Below, one piece after another: positions 9,612-20,394 of a stretch of DNA of 60,000 bases. Made by a program: the position numbers and the translations under genes. Within the stretch, counting starts at the first letter, position 1. Each line of letters starts with the position of its first letter. The stretch is from Symsagittifera roscoffensis. Its lineage: Eukaryota > Xenacoelomorpha > Acoela > Convolutidae. The notes under the pieces are model-generated. The model was not told where the DNA came from. It searched no databases and was given only the letters and a program-made list of their open reading frames with translations. The DNA is taken from contig NC_087063.1 of the NCBI RefSeq assembly GCF_963678635.1, positions 78,577,617 through 78,637,616 of the forward strand, read 5' to 3'.

Positions 9612-12600
9612 TCACCAGCTGGTTGACTGTCGACCTGCAATCCCGTTCAACACGTCGGCTGCGAATGGACTCTTCACTGTTCTCTCAGTGACAGTCAACC
9701 GCTGCATGGTCTCCATCCACTCACGATCATGCCTATCCACTTCCCTGTCCAACAAGTCACGGAGCTTCCCCATGACGTCCGGCGCCACGTTCGCCGTCCT
9801 GTTCAATAGAGCTATGCTGTTTATACCCAGCCTGGTAAGTTCTTGCTGTACCAAATTGGATCGGACTAGCAGATCCAGCGGAACGAGCTCGCCCCTGGCT
9901 AAAACCTTTATCTCCGCGGCCGTCTCCACTGGAAGTTCAGGGTGTCCGGGTATAGGATGCCCTGACTTGTCTAACCACCTAGTAAGCGGCAGTTTGTCGT
10001 AGGTTTCCTTGTCCAGAATTGAAAACCCGTCTTTGATTTCCGATTGGTTAGCCTGCTTCTCCTCGAGGCGCTCATAGAATTCTGTCTTTTCACTGAGGCT
10101 ATCTGCGTTCTGGTGCTTATCACGGGTACGGTGCTCTATGATCATGTGGTATCCATCTAGGCGCACGATCCAACGACCTATATAACTTTGGTCCATCGAA
10201 TAGGTTTTCAGCCAGGCAAGGGCACGATTATCCACACGTAACTTGAAAGGAGCTCCCCAAGTAGGCCCTGTATTTTTCCACGAAAGTGATCACCGCGAAC
10301 ATCTCCGCTTTTGGTGCGCCGTACTTCATCTCAGTATCACTCAGGACCTTACTCCCGTAGGCTATCGGACGGAGAACCGTTCTCCCGTTCCACTCCTGCT
10401 CCTGGTGAAGTATGCCCGATATCGCAACCACCGATGCATCCGTGTCCAGCGCGAACATCCCCTTCTCTGTTGGCATGCCGAGGACCGGTGCCTCGCAAAA
10501 TTCACGTTTGATGTTCTCAAATGAAACTTGTGCCTCATCAGTCCAAGTGAACTTTTTGCCCTTGTTTCTCATCAACCGCTGCATGGGGTATATTTTGTCA
10601 GCGTACTACCCCTTGATGAATTCTCGATAATAATTAGCAAATCCCAAAAAACTCATCAGTTGTGTATCTTTTTTAGGTGCCTTCCAGGTCAAAACCGCTT
10701 CGACCGCTTCGGGATCTGGTCTCACTCCATGCTTATCCACTAGGCGGCCTAGATACTTTAGGGAGTCTCTGAGGATTTCACACTTCGAGGGTTTACATTT
10801 CAGGCCCGCCTGCTTCATGCAAGTAAACACTTGATCCAACCTCTCTATGTGATCCTCAAGGGTTGGCGTTGCGATCACGACATCATCGACATAACACATG
10901 ATGAGATTCCCGTATTTCTTTGTCACGCTCGTGAGTGCCTGGGCCATCAGTCGCTGGAATATGGCCGCCGCGTTGCACAATCCGAACGGCATCCTCTTCC
11001 ACTGGAACAATCCCAGCTCGCACGCGAAGCCCGTTTTTTCACGATCTTGCTTTCGGAGTGGCACTTGCCAGAACGCAGAGCCCAAATCTAACGTCGTGAA
11101 GAACTTCGCGTCTCCCAGCTTGGATAGGCTCTCATCGATGCGGGGAATCGGGTATGCGTCCTTTATAGTCACTGCAATCAGATAACGGAAATCATAACAA
11201 AACCTGAGTTGCCCCCTTTCTTTTTTTGCCATGACCACGCCACAAGCCCACGAGGACTTCGACGGCTCGATCATGTCATACTCCATTAAAATCTCGATTT
11301 CCTTCCTGCACGCTTCTGACTTGTGAGGGGTCATTCTTCTCGCCACTTCCCTATGAGGTACCGAGCCCTCTTCTATCTCGATGTCGTGTTCTACAAAATT
11401 ACAGCATCCTATGTCGGCCCTATGTTTCGAAAAAACGTCTGCGTTCCGACTTAGCACCGCCCTGAGCGAATCTAGTTCCTTGTCTGATATTTTACCCTTC
11501 AAATGTTCTATCTCAGGTAGGACCGGTTTATTCGCTGCTAACTCTGTTTCTGTCGGTCTCTAGGGAAAGTTGGAACAACTAGACAACCCATCATCTGTTT
11601 CCGGCTTCATTGAAAACAATTTCCTAGAAGATTTCAATTCATTTACTCTCTTCAATATACATTCTTGGTTCGCATGCAAGGGATATTTAGTTACATCAAA
11701 CTTTTTCAAGTTCTCCACACTCTGAAAGTCTGTGTTCAGAGGCAATGCATAGCCAAGTTTCTTTCCCTTCTGTATTGTCACTGTTTTTGCTTCTGTGTTC
11801 AACAACACACTCACACACAGTCCGCTCTGAGTGAGTGAGAAGCTTCTTCCTAAAATAGCCGAGCTCTTACTGTTTGGATTTGGTACCAGGCACACCTGTC
11901 TGTCATTACTGAGTTCATTAAGATTGCTCATCCTAAACGTCGCTACTACGGCTTGGTTTGGTTTCAATCTCACTTTTCGATCTAGAAAAATCGGCACCTT
12001 AGCCTGGTTTATTAAGATCTTATTGAGAGGTTTTTTTTCATACTTCCTCTCCGGATCTTTGATCCTGATCAACCCGTCATTGAGGTCGGTCGTGACATCA
12101 AAGTTGCGTACAAAGTCCCTTCCCAGGATGAATTGATCGGATTCGTCCAAATTTTTCACCACCAGGAAGCTCATCCAAAGATGTCTTCCCCCAAACTGCA
12201 GTGATATAATAGGGGTCCGTCCTGTCACATAGATTACTCCCTGAATGGCAGCTGCCAGTCTGATGTTTGTCGGTATCAGATCCGACCTGTCAAAGCCCAT
12301 GTCAGTCCAGGTTTTGACTGGCATGACACTGACCACTGCACCCGTGTCTAACAGTCCTTTCACTGAAAGTTGTCTGCCCTGCACATCTAGCACATGTGCT
12401 GCCAGATCGGCTTCGCAATTTATGTGGACCGCATCCTGCTCAAGCATGGCATTTTGTCCGATTCGTCGCACCTTCAGCTCTTCTTGGCCAATATATATCC
12501 GGCCTACTTGATCACTCGCATCAGTTACGTGAGCTTTCGTGTAAATGTTGATGCCGTCCACATTCATCAGAATCGGATATGGGCCATGGACCTCTATGTA

Positions 12601-12654
12601 ATGTCCATCCACTCTTATCAGCCTTGGACCTCCTGTCGTGAGCAGCGCTCGCAC
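9612..12654 (-). pseudogene. Protease - reverse transcriptase - RNase H, copy 1
   Basis: Frames 12654-11560, 11502-10606, 10584-10228 and 10235-9612 together cover the enzyme block. The protease has LLDTGAVVSVMP. RT has TLDLGSAFWQV and CYVDDVVIATP, and RNase H has DTDASVVAISG and DNRALAWL. Breaks are an in-frame stop at about 11560, a stop before the YADKIYPMQ equivalent at about 10606, and a small deletion near 10250 that shifts frame inside RNase H. The DFRYLN motif reads DFRYLI. Otherwise it is close to copy 2. Confidence 0.9.
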
Positions 12655-12659
12655 TGCCC

Positions 12660-15646
12660 TGGAGTCCAGCTTGGGATCTTTCTGTAGTCTGCATAGATGT
12701 CCAGATGGACTAGTGTAATCTCGGATGGTTCACTCAAGTTCTTGACCACCTGGTGTCCTGCGACTGAAATAATGGACATTATCTTCGTCCCTTCTTTCGT
12801 CATTCCGAAAGTTCTACAAGATATGACATTCAGTTTTAGTCCCTGCTCTCTGGGTTCCTGTTTGTCCTCTTCTTGCGTCGTTTTACTCAGAATGTTAAAC
12901 TTTTCCCAAAGATCCGTGCTTTCCAGTTCCGACCTTATCCATTGCTCCACTTCTTTCGTGGCTAGCTCCTGTTTGACATTCTGTAACGCTGTCCTTGCCG
13001 CCAAACCATAATCTACTTTGAGTGGGCTGGCCGACTCTGCCTCCAGGCTCGAGGTTACCACCTCGTCAGGCAAGGTCTTCACCTTCTTAGTCGTAAAGGT
13101 GCTCGGCGCCGTCTCTTTTCTCCGAGACTCGGCCTCATTCATCAATCGTGCTCGACTGGCCTTGAAACCCGAAAGCGCCTCATCGTGGCGGGGGTGTTTC
13201 GCGTCCGCCACTGCATCCCAAAACTGAGTGCAGTCCGACTTGAAGTGCCCCTCCAAGTTACAGAAGAAGCACCTCGGTCCATATTTCATGATGAGCCCTC
13301 TAACGTATTCTTCTTGATCCTCAAAGGTCGCATCGACGTCGTCGAGAAAGTAGCCTATTGCCTTCATGTTCTGTTTGTAGGCAGAACACGCGGAAACATG
13401 ATGGTCCATCGAACCACAATTCGCACAATACCTCCTCTTGTCCATTTCGTCGCAAGGCTTGTACCGACTGGAGCTTGCGCCAGTGTTCGTCCCGCTGTAG
13501 TTGCCATAATTGCTGTAACGATTTTGCGCCCTTGGTTTTATGAGCAAGTATTCACGTGACTTCATACGCAAATCATCAGGCGTGGGTACCTGGTCAAGCG
13601 ACAGCGTGAAGTGTGTGGCTAACATCGTTTTCAACTCCTCACTCTTTACTCCGTCCATGAACTTCGAAGCTATCGCCAAGTTTCGCTCGGATATTCTCTC
13701 ATCGGGATTGCTTCTCCTCCTAAGCAATTCAAGGTCGTCCAAAAATTTGTAGTTGGATTCGTCATCTCTTTGACGCCTCTTTTGGAACTTCACCATAGCC
13801 TGGTGCCCTTTTACTCCAGAGCCGAAACGATTCAGCAGGATGTCGAATATCTTGTAAGCGCTGTCTCTCTCATTGGCTCTTTTCGCCATTACACAATTTA
13901 GGGCAGTACCCTCCAGGTTGCTCGTTAGTGCGCTGCGTTCCTGTTTCTTGGAGAGACTCTCCTCTTCAAAGTGCAACTTCATCACCTCTATCCAAGTATC
14001 AATGCAGCCATCTGACTCGTCTGTGTATGACTTAGGCTTCTTCAATGTCCGTCTTGAGCTCTCTCCTCTCTCGGTTGACTTCGAGAGCTTGGTGATGAAT
14101 GTCTCGAGGGATCTATTCAGAGGTTCAAATATCGAGGCAAACATCGTTGTGTCCTGCGAGACCGTAGTCAGATCTGGCACTGACCTGACTTGTGGCACAG
14201 TTGGCAACCTTGTCTCCGGAGTAGCATCACTTCCGGCGGGGCTGGATTCGTCCAGCTGGACTTCGAGGGGGCTGCTCTGGGCCGCTCCCTATTCCTAGAT
14301 TCGTAGTTCGTTCTCGAACTTTGCTGGGCCCTGGCATAGCTGCCCGTACCATCTCCATCATTCGCATGGCGTGAGCGCTCCCTCGGGTTGGAACGCTCCT
14401 CCCAATTGCTCCTATTTAAGATCGCGTCAAGCTTCCGAATCATTAAGTCAGATTTGGCATCTAACCTTTTTTCCAGGCTAGTCATCGTATGGGCGTACGT
14501 ATTATCATGATCGTTCAACAATCGCTCGATCTCTCTTGTCATCCTAGACTCTCTTTCCTCTGACTCCCTGTTTGCCTGTGCCAGGCTCTCCGCCAGGCAT
14601 TGATCGGTGTTGCGAATCAATTGAGCCTGATCAACCCTCGCCTGCAACTTCACGTGCGTTAGTTCATCTCTCAAATTCTCTCGACCCTGGTGAGCTCTCT
14701 CGTCAACTTGATCTATTCTCTTAGTCATGTACCGTCTCAGTTCATCCAGACCATTCATTACGCCAGCGAACATGTCACTTATATCGCCAGTTGCCCCCAA
14801 TGGCGGGGTTAGTCCCAGAGAAGATGAGGTCAACTGCGGCTGCAGCCTGGTACTTGATGACGCATCGCCTTTTTGCTTGCTCATCGACGTCATCAATCTG
14901 CCGAACGTTGATGACGTTCCCATCGTTATCCCATCTGACATGGGCCTGGTCGGCGAGGCGGACGACGCCTTCCTGCTCATGTCGTTCCTTGGGCACGGTG
15001 TGAAGTTCACATCCGGATGGGTTATCTCCGGGTGGTCATAACTGGAAGACAAACCTTCAGTTCGTAGTGACGCCATGCGCTCATCGTACAAAGACTTCCA
15101 GCTATTCTTGGTCTTCGAACCCGGTTGTTCTTCACTCGGGATTATACTCGACATCATCGCGTTGTTGCTCTGCTTAACCAGAGATGAGTGGGTATTAGCT
15201 GGATGAGAAAATTCTCTTCTTCACCTATGACTCTTGGTCTCCGATTTGGACATTCCCCTGAACAACACTTCCTCTCGCGGCTCGACCTCGGAACGATCCG
15301 AGGTCTCCTCCGTCCTCTCAACTTCCTCCCGCTCGAGGTCCTCGCTCGGCTCAAAGTCGGGTCAAATAAGCGTCCGTTCCCCTTCGTCAATTGGGTCCAC
15401 AAGCGTTTCGCTCGCGGGCCCGGCCTCGGCGCTCCGCCCTTGATCGCCGTCGAGGTTTTTCTCGCTCCTTAGTTTCATTTCGCTCAATGAAAGATCAGCT
15501 TGACCTTTAGTCGATTGGTTATCAGCAAAAACGTCTGGAACGCTGCTAACCGAAGATTGGCTACGCTTAGTTCTAAACTTTAGCGTACTTCCCTAGCTCA
15601 GCTTGGGGATCTTAGTAGTCGATCCTAACGAGTCTCTACGCTGCAT
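12660..15646 (-). pseudogene. gag, copy 1 (retains both zinc knuckles)
   Basis: The start matching copy 2 is the ATG at 15646. The N-terminal ~160 codons contain stops, then a long frame 15157-14168 shifts into 14207-12618. The protein has a Ser/Thr-rich N-terminus, a predicted helical, probably coiled stretch around 14700-14400, a capsid-like segment (DTWIEVMKLHFEEE), and two well-formed CX2CX4HX4C knuckles: CANCGSMDHHVSAC (about 13424-13383) and CFFCNLEGHFKSDC (about 13274-13233), separated by an unusually long spacer. About 1.24 kb of this gag (about 13939-12704) is missing from copy 2. A frameshift near 12690 separates it from pol. Confidence 0.8.
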
Positions 15647-16081
15647 ATTTTGTAACAAATAACAATATTCGTATAATTTAATGGCGTTATACACGTACCG
15701 CAAATAAGTTCAGGTTGATTTACTTAACACTGCCTACTCGATCTCGTAAATATCAAAAATGTCTCTTAGATTTCTCAATGACAATATTAGTGACTCAGCT
15801 AAAGTTACACACAGGGCCTACTCAGTATTGATATAATGCTAACTCAATCCCGTTGTATAGTATAACACTATCACAAAATTTTTACTAGATATAATCAATA
15901 CGCAAAACACAATTGATAACCAGATAAGAATGTCCTATAGGTGACAGCGACCTTTCGTCAGTATCAATTTACCGCCACAACTTTATTAAATCACTGCTCT
16001 GTTAAAATCAAACAATCTTCTGTAAAAAGGCAGCGATGATTCAGGAATATATAAATAAAACTTAGTCTTAAAGAAAGGACT

Positions 16082-16411
16082 TCCCTCAATCGGAACACTC
16101 CAAAAGGACGAAGCTCAGGACAGTGTCTTCTCAAGTGGGTGTGTATTTGCCTAATACACTCACCGAGGTCTTCGTCTAGGTATTCTGCGACTGCCCGAGT
16201 TGTCCTACTAAGTAGCTCAAGGCAACCTCTGATCGAAAATTTTTAAAGTCTATGAAAAAGCTCCCCCACACCCGGAACGCTCCAAGCGCACGAGAGCAGG
16301 GAACAACTTTTCTTCTCAGGTGAGTGTGTATTTGCCTAATACACTCACCGAGGTCTTCTTTTATTTGTTCTCGGATTGCCCGAACTTTCCTATTAAGTAG
16401 CTCAAGGCAAC
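16082..16411. repeat. Two-unit tandem repeat of about 180 bp in the left LTR
   Basis: Units at about 16082-16230 and 16262-16411 share the segments GTGTGTATTTGCCTAATAC, ACTCACCGAGGTCTTC and AAGTAGCTCAAGGCAACC in the same order, with about 80% identity. The same pair occurs in the right LTR. Confidence 0.8.
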
Positions 16412-16616
16412 CACACAACCAAAATCACAATCAAAAAAAAATTTGGTTCGGGTACTTCTGATGCACCCGATCTAGAATCCAAAGTTGATCACGAATTTCC
16501 GGGTCAAAATGGGCTCCTATGATCCTAATAAGCACGCCTAGTATCCTAATATGATCCTAATTAAATGGATATTTTCCGTGTCCCAAATTGCCCCAGAAGG
16601 TTTCCTCAAGTTTCTA

Positions 16617-17150
16617 ACAAGGAGGGTTGTTAAGAGGTTTAAGTCACTCCGGAGGGTTACTTCGGAGGGTTGTTAAGACACTTAGCCTACTTCAGAGGGT
16701 TACCTCGGAGGGTACCTTAGCCACCCAAGTGACTTCGGAGGGTTCCTCTTCACTCACTAAGGAGGGTCAATTAGAGGCTTAATATGCTCCGAAGGGTTAC
16801 CTCGGAGGGTTCTTCCAAAATTTTCAAATTTTTTAACCTCACTAAGAAGGGTCTTCCAGTAGCTTCAAAAAGCGTCAAAACAAGCTAAAAGCTCTATGGG
16901 GGGTTGTTTTAACTTCTTCGGAGGGTCCCGTGGAAATATTCCACTAAGGAGGGTTGCTAAAGGGCTTAAGTCACTCCGGAGGGTTATTCCGGAGGGTTCC
17001 GCAAAAATCAAGAAAACGGGTTATTTTACCTCGGTAAAGTCTCCGAAAGCGGTCTACCTGACTTAAAACTAGGTTGGCTGACACGGTCCAACTTCCCAGT
17101 AGGATAAAAAGGTGATTTTGTAAAATTTTATGCCGCTCGGAGGGTTCCCT
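16617..17150. repeat. GGAGGGT(T) motif cluster in the left LTR
   Basis: About a dozen irregularly spaced GGAGGGT motifs lie within 530 bp, often followed by TACCTC or TACTTC; more single copies follow up to 19300. On the sense strand they read AACCCTCC. The spacing is not constant, so this is a motif cluster rather than a simple satellite. The homologous cluster of the right LTR has different copy numbers and spacing. Confidence 0.8.
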
Positions 17151-17796
17151 GTAATTTGGACCCTCCGAATCAATAATTTCTAAAAACTTTTTATCTTCCG
17201 AGACTATCAACCCAAAAACGTTTGCGATCCGGAAAAGTGGTTAAAAATGTCGACTTATGGTACCAAAATTATCCCGATCGGATGGCTAGTCTTTGAGAAA
17301 TCGCCAAAAACGCGTTCGTCAAAATGGCCTTTTTTCACCACCTATATAGGTTCTGAAAAACTTTTTCCGCAATTTCGGTTGAAAGTGCCTAAAATAATTG
17401 AAACGAGCGTAGTAGCCCCGTACGGCACTGGAACAATGCAAAAAACCGGACCAAAATTGGTTTGGAGACAAAATTTTGGCCAATAACTATCAAATTTGGA
17501 CCCTCAGATTCCTTCCTTTTCCAATCTCTAAGTCGTTAGCTCCGTCCACGGAGCTAGTCGGAGGGTTACCCAAAAGTTTCTGTAGTAACCGAAAACGTTG
17601 TGCTAGCACGCTCCTACCACAAAAATTTTATTGCTTTAACTCTAAAAACTCAAAAACTCGATCCCCAAAACAGACTGACAAAATTCAGAAAATTATCAAA
17701 ATCTTGATCGAAAAATTTTCGTTTTTTCTAACTTCTACTGAGTCTTTTCTCAAACGGTTTTTTTAGTCAGGGGGACCGAACTACGTAGCTACTCCC

Positions 17797-17806
17797 TATA
17801 TAAAAG
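17797..17806. promoter_or_regulatory. TATA-like element in the left LTR
   Basis: TATATAAAAG lies within a block (GTAGCTACTCCC upstream, GCTTTTTG downstream) conserved in both LTRs although the surroundings vary. It matches a TATA box best on the plus strand; the minus strand also reads an AT-rich TATATAG. Promoter function and direction are inferred. Confidence 0.35.
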
Positions 17807-19645
17807 CTTTTTGCTGTTCGGAAAAACTCGGATATCCAAAAATTTGGGGGTCTATTGTTTGTCCGAAATCAGTAATTTTCGACAAGATTTGGGTGTTTCT
17901 TGGGTCTAAGTATGCGATAAGTAATATACAATAAGGATAATAACCTATTAGTAGTCGTTAATGAATAGTACTATACCCTCCTTTGCACCAAAATACCCGA
18001 ATTAAGACCCTTAACTCGGAAATTTGTAATCGATGGAGGGTACAATCGGACCACGCCAATCTTGCCCCCCACCACTTAAGTTTTGATGAAATAGTACCCG
18101 AACGATACTAAAATTGTTTCAACGATACCCAACAGTCGTTGTGGATGTTGTCCCTAACGTCCTTGTTGAGTGTGGAACACGTCGGTCAGCTTGCCACTCT
18201 ACCCTCCGGCCACCGGCAAAATCACCATTAACGTGCCTAAATACTCAAATTACACTCAAGGGAGGGTATCCAACCCTTCACCAAAACACACAATCTTTCT
18301 ATCGAAATGATAGAAATCAATCTGAAACAACAACAAATAGGAAGGTCAGATCACATCTTGTCCGGAAATAACATATAAACTGTCACTTTATGTTTTTTTT
18401 TTACTGTTTTTGGTCTTTTTTGGATTTTTTTACTGTTTTTTTTGTACTTTTGGTTTTCAATTAAATTTTTTTTGGCTTTTTTTGGTTATACACCATTTTT
18501 GTTTGTTTTTACGCTTTCTCTTTAATTGTTTTTGGTCCTGGAACCTCGGGACAGGCGGGCTCTAGATTTCCCACCTTACCCTCCGGCCCCCGGAATTTTC
18601 GATCTTAACTAAGTTAAAAAGCTAAATAGCAGTAGGCGGAGGGTACGCACCCTCCCCCTAGTACAATAAAGGTCATTACGGCCTCTAACTTGGGCTTACG
18701 CCCGGAGCGGAGGGTTCGTCGCTGAAACGTTTGCTGATCATGATGGTCTTATGCCTTTGACAGTGTAACATTCGCCCAAATATCACACAGCGACGGAGCG
18801 TAGAAAAAGTACCTATTAACGACTGGCAGGCGTCAGTTACCTTAATTCTACTCGTTTTTCACCGTCTCGACCTTGCCAGTTGATTTTCTGGTCTGTCTAG
18901 GGCAAAGTAAAAAGTTACCATTTTTAGGCCATCAGTCAAACGACTTTTGATCAGCTTTCGTTTACACGCGAACACAACCACATAGCTGAGTCTCGGATCC
19001 TCAGACTACGTGATTGTCATTAAAAACACGGCTCGAACAACCTATTTTTATATGTTTTTGTGTGACAGTTTTATATTAAATCCATTGGAGATGGATTGAC
19101 CCTTTCCTTTTTCTATCTACTCATGTCCTGAAATATCAAATAATATCGGTGTTTAATTAAGATATAGGACATTACAGCAGCTGTTAAAGTTAGTTTATAC
19201 AGTCCCTTCACATAGACAGTCTCTGGGGGACCAAGCCTCCGCTCCCGTGATTGTCTTGAGATAACACTCTTATCTCTTATATTTCGTGTCCCGGGAGGGT
19301 TCCGTGGTATTTTTCTTCCCCCCACTGAAGCCTCCGTTTCCACAAATATCTGTCGCTAAGGTCCTTATCGTGTGTTTTTGCCACGATAAGAGGCTCCGTG
19401 TTTTTCTGTCTCTGATACAACTGTTCTTCACAATCTATATCGTGGTTCTGATTTTCGTCTTTTTTATTCAAAATGGCCGTCTTTTTTCTATTTCTCAGAA
19501 ATGTTCTTCTTCCAATCGAAATTTTAAAAATAAAAATTCTAGAACAATCTGACCCTCCGTCGCAACACTTTTTTGCTCATAAGGCCTTTAGTCACTCTTT
19601 TTTATGTCGCCGGAAGGTTGTGCTGTGTCATCTGGCAGAATGGCA

Positions 19646-20394
19646 CATACTCCCCGGACAAGTCTCCATCAATGTCCCTATTGATCGCATAACACCGGGT
19701 TATCGTCAAGTAGTTATCCAGTTTTCTGTAATCAATCTTACAAATCGCATAAGAAAATGAAATTTATCTACTCCACCTCAACTCACTACGTGTTCACAAA
19801 TGGCATCGTACTACATCTCACTGCCTTTCAACATTTTCACAAAATTTTCACCATGAGGAGTGTCCTAGATAAAATTTCTTTTCTGACTACTTACGTCGTC
19901 TCGCCATAGAACTTCTTTTCGCCTCTGATTAAAAAGTGGGACGTGGCACGGCCGCGCACCCGTTAAAATTAACTTAACACTACTCACCAAGTATAATCAG
20001 TCATTTATGCGGTCCTTTCCATATTAAAACTAAGAAACTCTGTGGCTAGGAAAGTTATTGAGTTACCCACCCTTCCCGAGCGAGTTTACTCAAACTTACC
20101 ATGTCGCCACACAGTGAATTTGTGTCTTACACAGGTTAAAAACTTCAGTCGCGAATAAATAGGTAAATATACTCACCTATGTTCCTTATATACATACATA
20201 GATAGTAGTAACTAAAATCAACAATTTCAACAATTTTAACAATTGCAACAATTTTCGAAGTTTGGTCTGACCAAACTAGATCAAAACAAAAAGTTTAACA
20301 AGTTCAATAATCAAAACTTGGTTGATTGGTTTAAGTTTTAGCACACAAATACAATCAAGTTTTTCTCTCCTTCTCTTCTCTTTTTTGGTCATCT
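19646..20394 (-). other. 3' untranslated region of copy 2, with candidate polypurine tract
   Basis: The region lies between the ORF2 stop and the 3' LTR on the minus strand and has no coding signal. Next to the LTR the sense strand reads TGTCCGGGGAGTATG then TGCC, so GGGGAG is the best polypurine-tract candidate, short by usual standards. Near the ORF end are four short CAACAATTT-like repeats (20219-20257) and a near-perfect dyad at 20259-20277. GGTGAGTA and GGTAAGTT donor-like sites also occur on the minus strand near 20178 and 20100. Confidence 0.55.
20259..20277. other. 9-bp inverted repeat (AGTTTGGTC / GACCAAACT)
   Basis: Perfect 9-bp arms with one base between them lie about 120 bp beyond the ORF2 stop. 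It could be a protein-binding dyad or a short RNA hairpin; function unknown. Confidence 0.5.

Larger units (their letters stand above)
4010..19645 (-). mobile_element. Giant Ty3/gypsy-like element, copy 1 (truncated by the gap, internally deleted)
   Basis: Minus strand order: LTR 19645-15731, gag 15646 to about 12660, protease-RT-RNase H 12654-9612, spacer, integrase 8710-6787, macro-like domain 6839 to about 6225, then a shrunken ORF2 at 5627-4010. The internal region aligns throughout with copy 2 (20395-37537), apart from about 5.3 kb missing from ORF2 and the part lost at the gap. Its 5' LTR is physically the 3' LTR of copy 2. Multiple stops and frameshifts make it defective. Confidence 0.85.
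15731..19645 (-). repeat. LTR shared by copy 1 (5') and copy 2 (3'), about 3.9 kb
   Basis: The outer end is well defined: sense TGCCATTCTGCCAG starts at 19645, as in the right LTR, and homology with the right LTR stops there. The inner end is tentative. Sense GTAGGCA at 15731 gives a TGCC...GGCA inverted end and leaves an ~84-nt leader before gag, but no TGG-type PBS follows. Inside are a ~180-bp two-unit repeat (16082-16411), many GGAGGGT motifs, a TATATAAAAG at 17797 and a T-rich tract (18390-18540). From 19645 back to 18767 it is about 99% identical to 41558-40678; beyond that identity falls to about 91%. No gene is seen in it. Confidence 0.75.

Noticed and set aside
15731-15760. A definite primer binding site for the giant element
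   Set aside because: Neither copy has a conserved TGG-type site after the tentative LTR end; candidates such as sense TGGCGGTAAATTG near 15975 follow TG rather than CA and vary between copies, so none is annotated.
16617-17150. CRISPR-like or telomeric array
   Set aside because: Repeats are only 7-9 bases with irregular spacing and lie in a eukaryotic LTR; the unit GGAGGGT is not TTAGGG.
16600-19760. Short open frames on both strands inside the LTR (for example 17247-17766, 19473-19760)
   Set aside because: The LTR copies do not conserve these frames, and the protein sequences show no family resemblance or composition bias.
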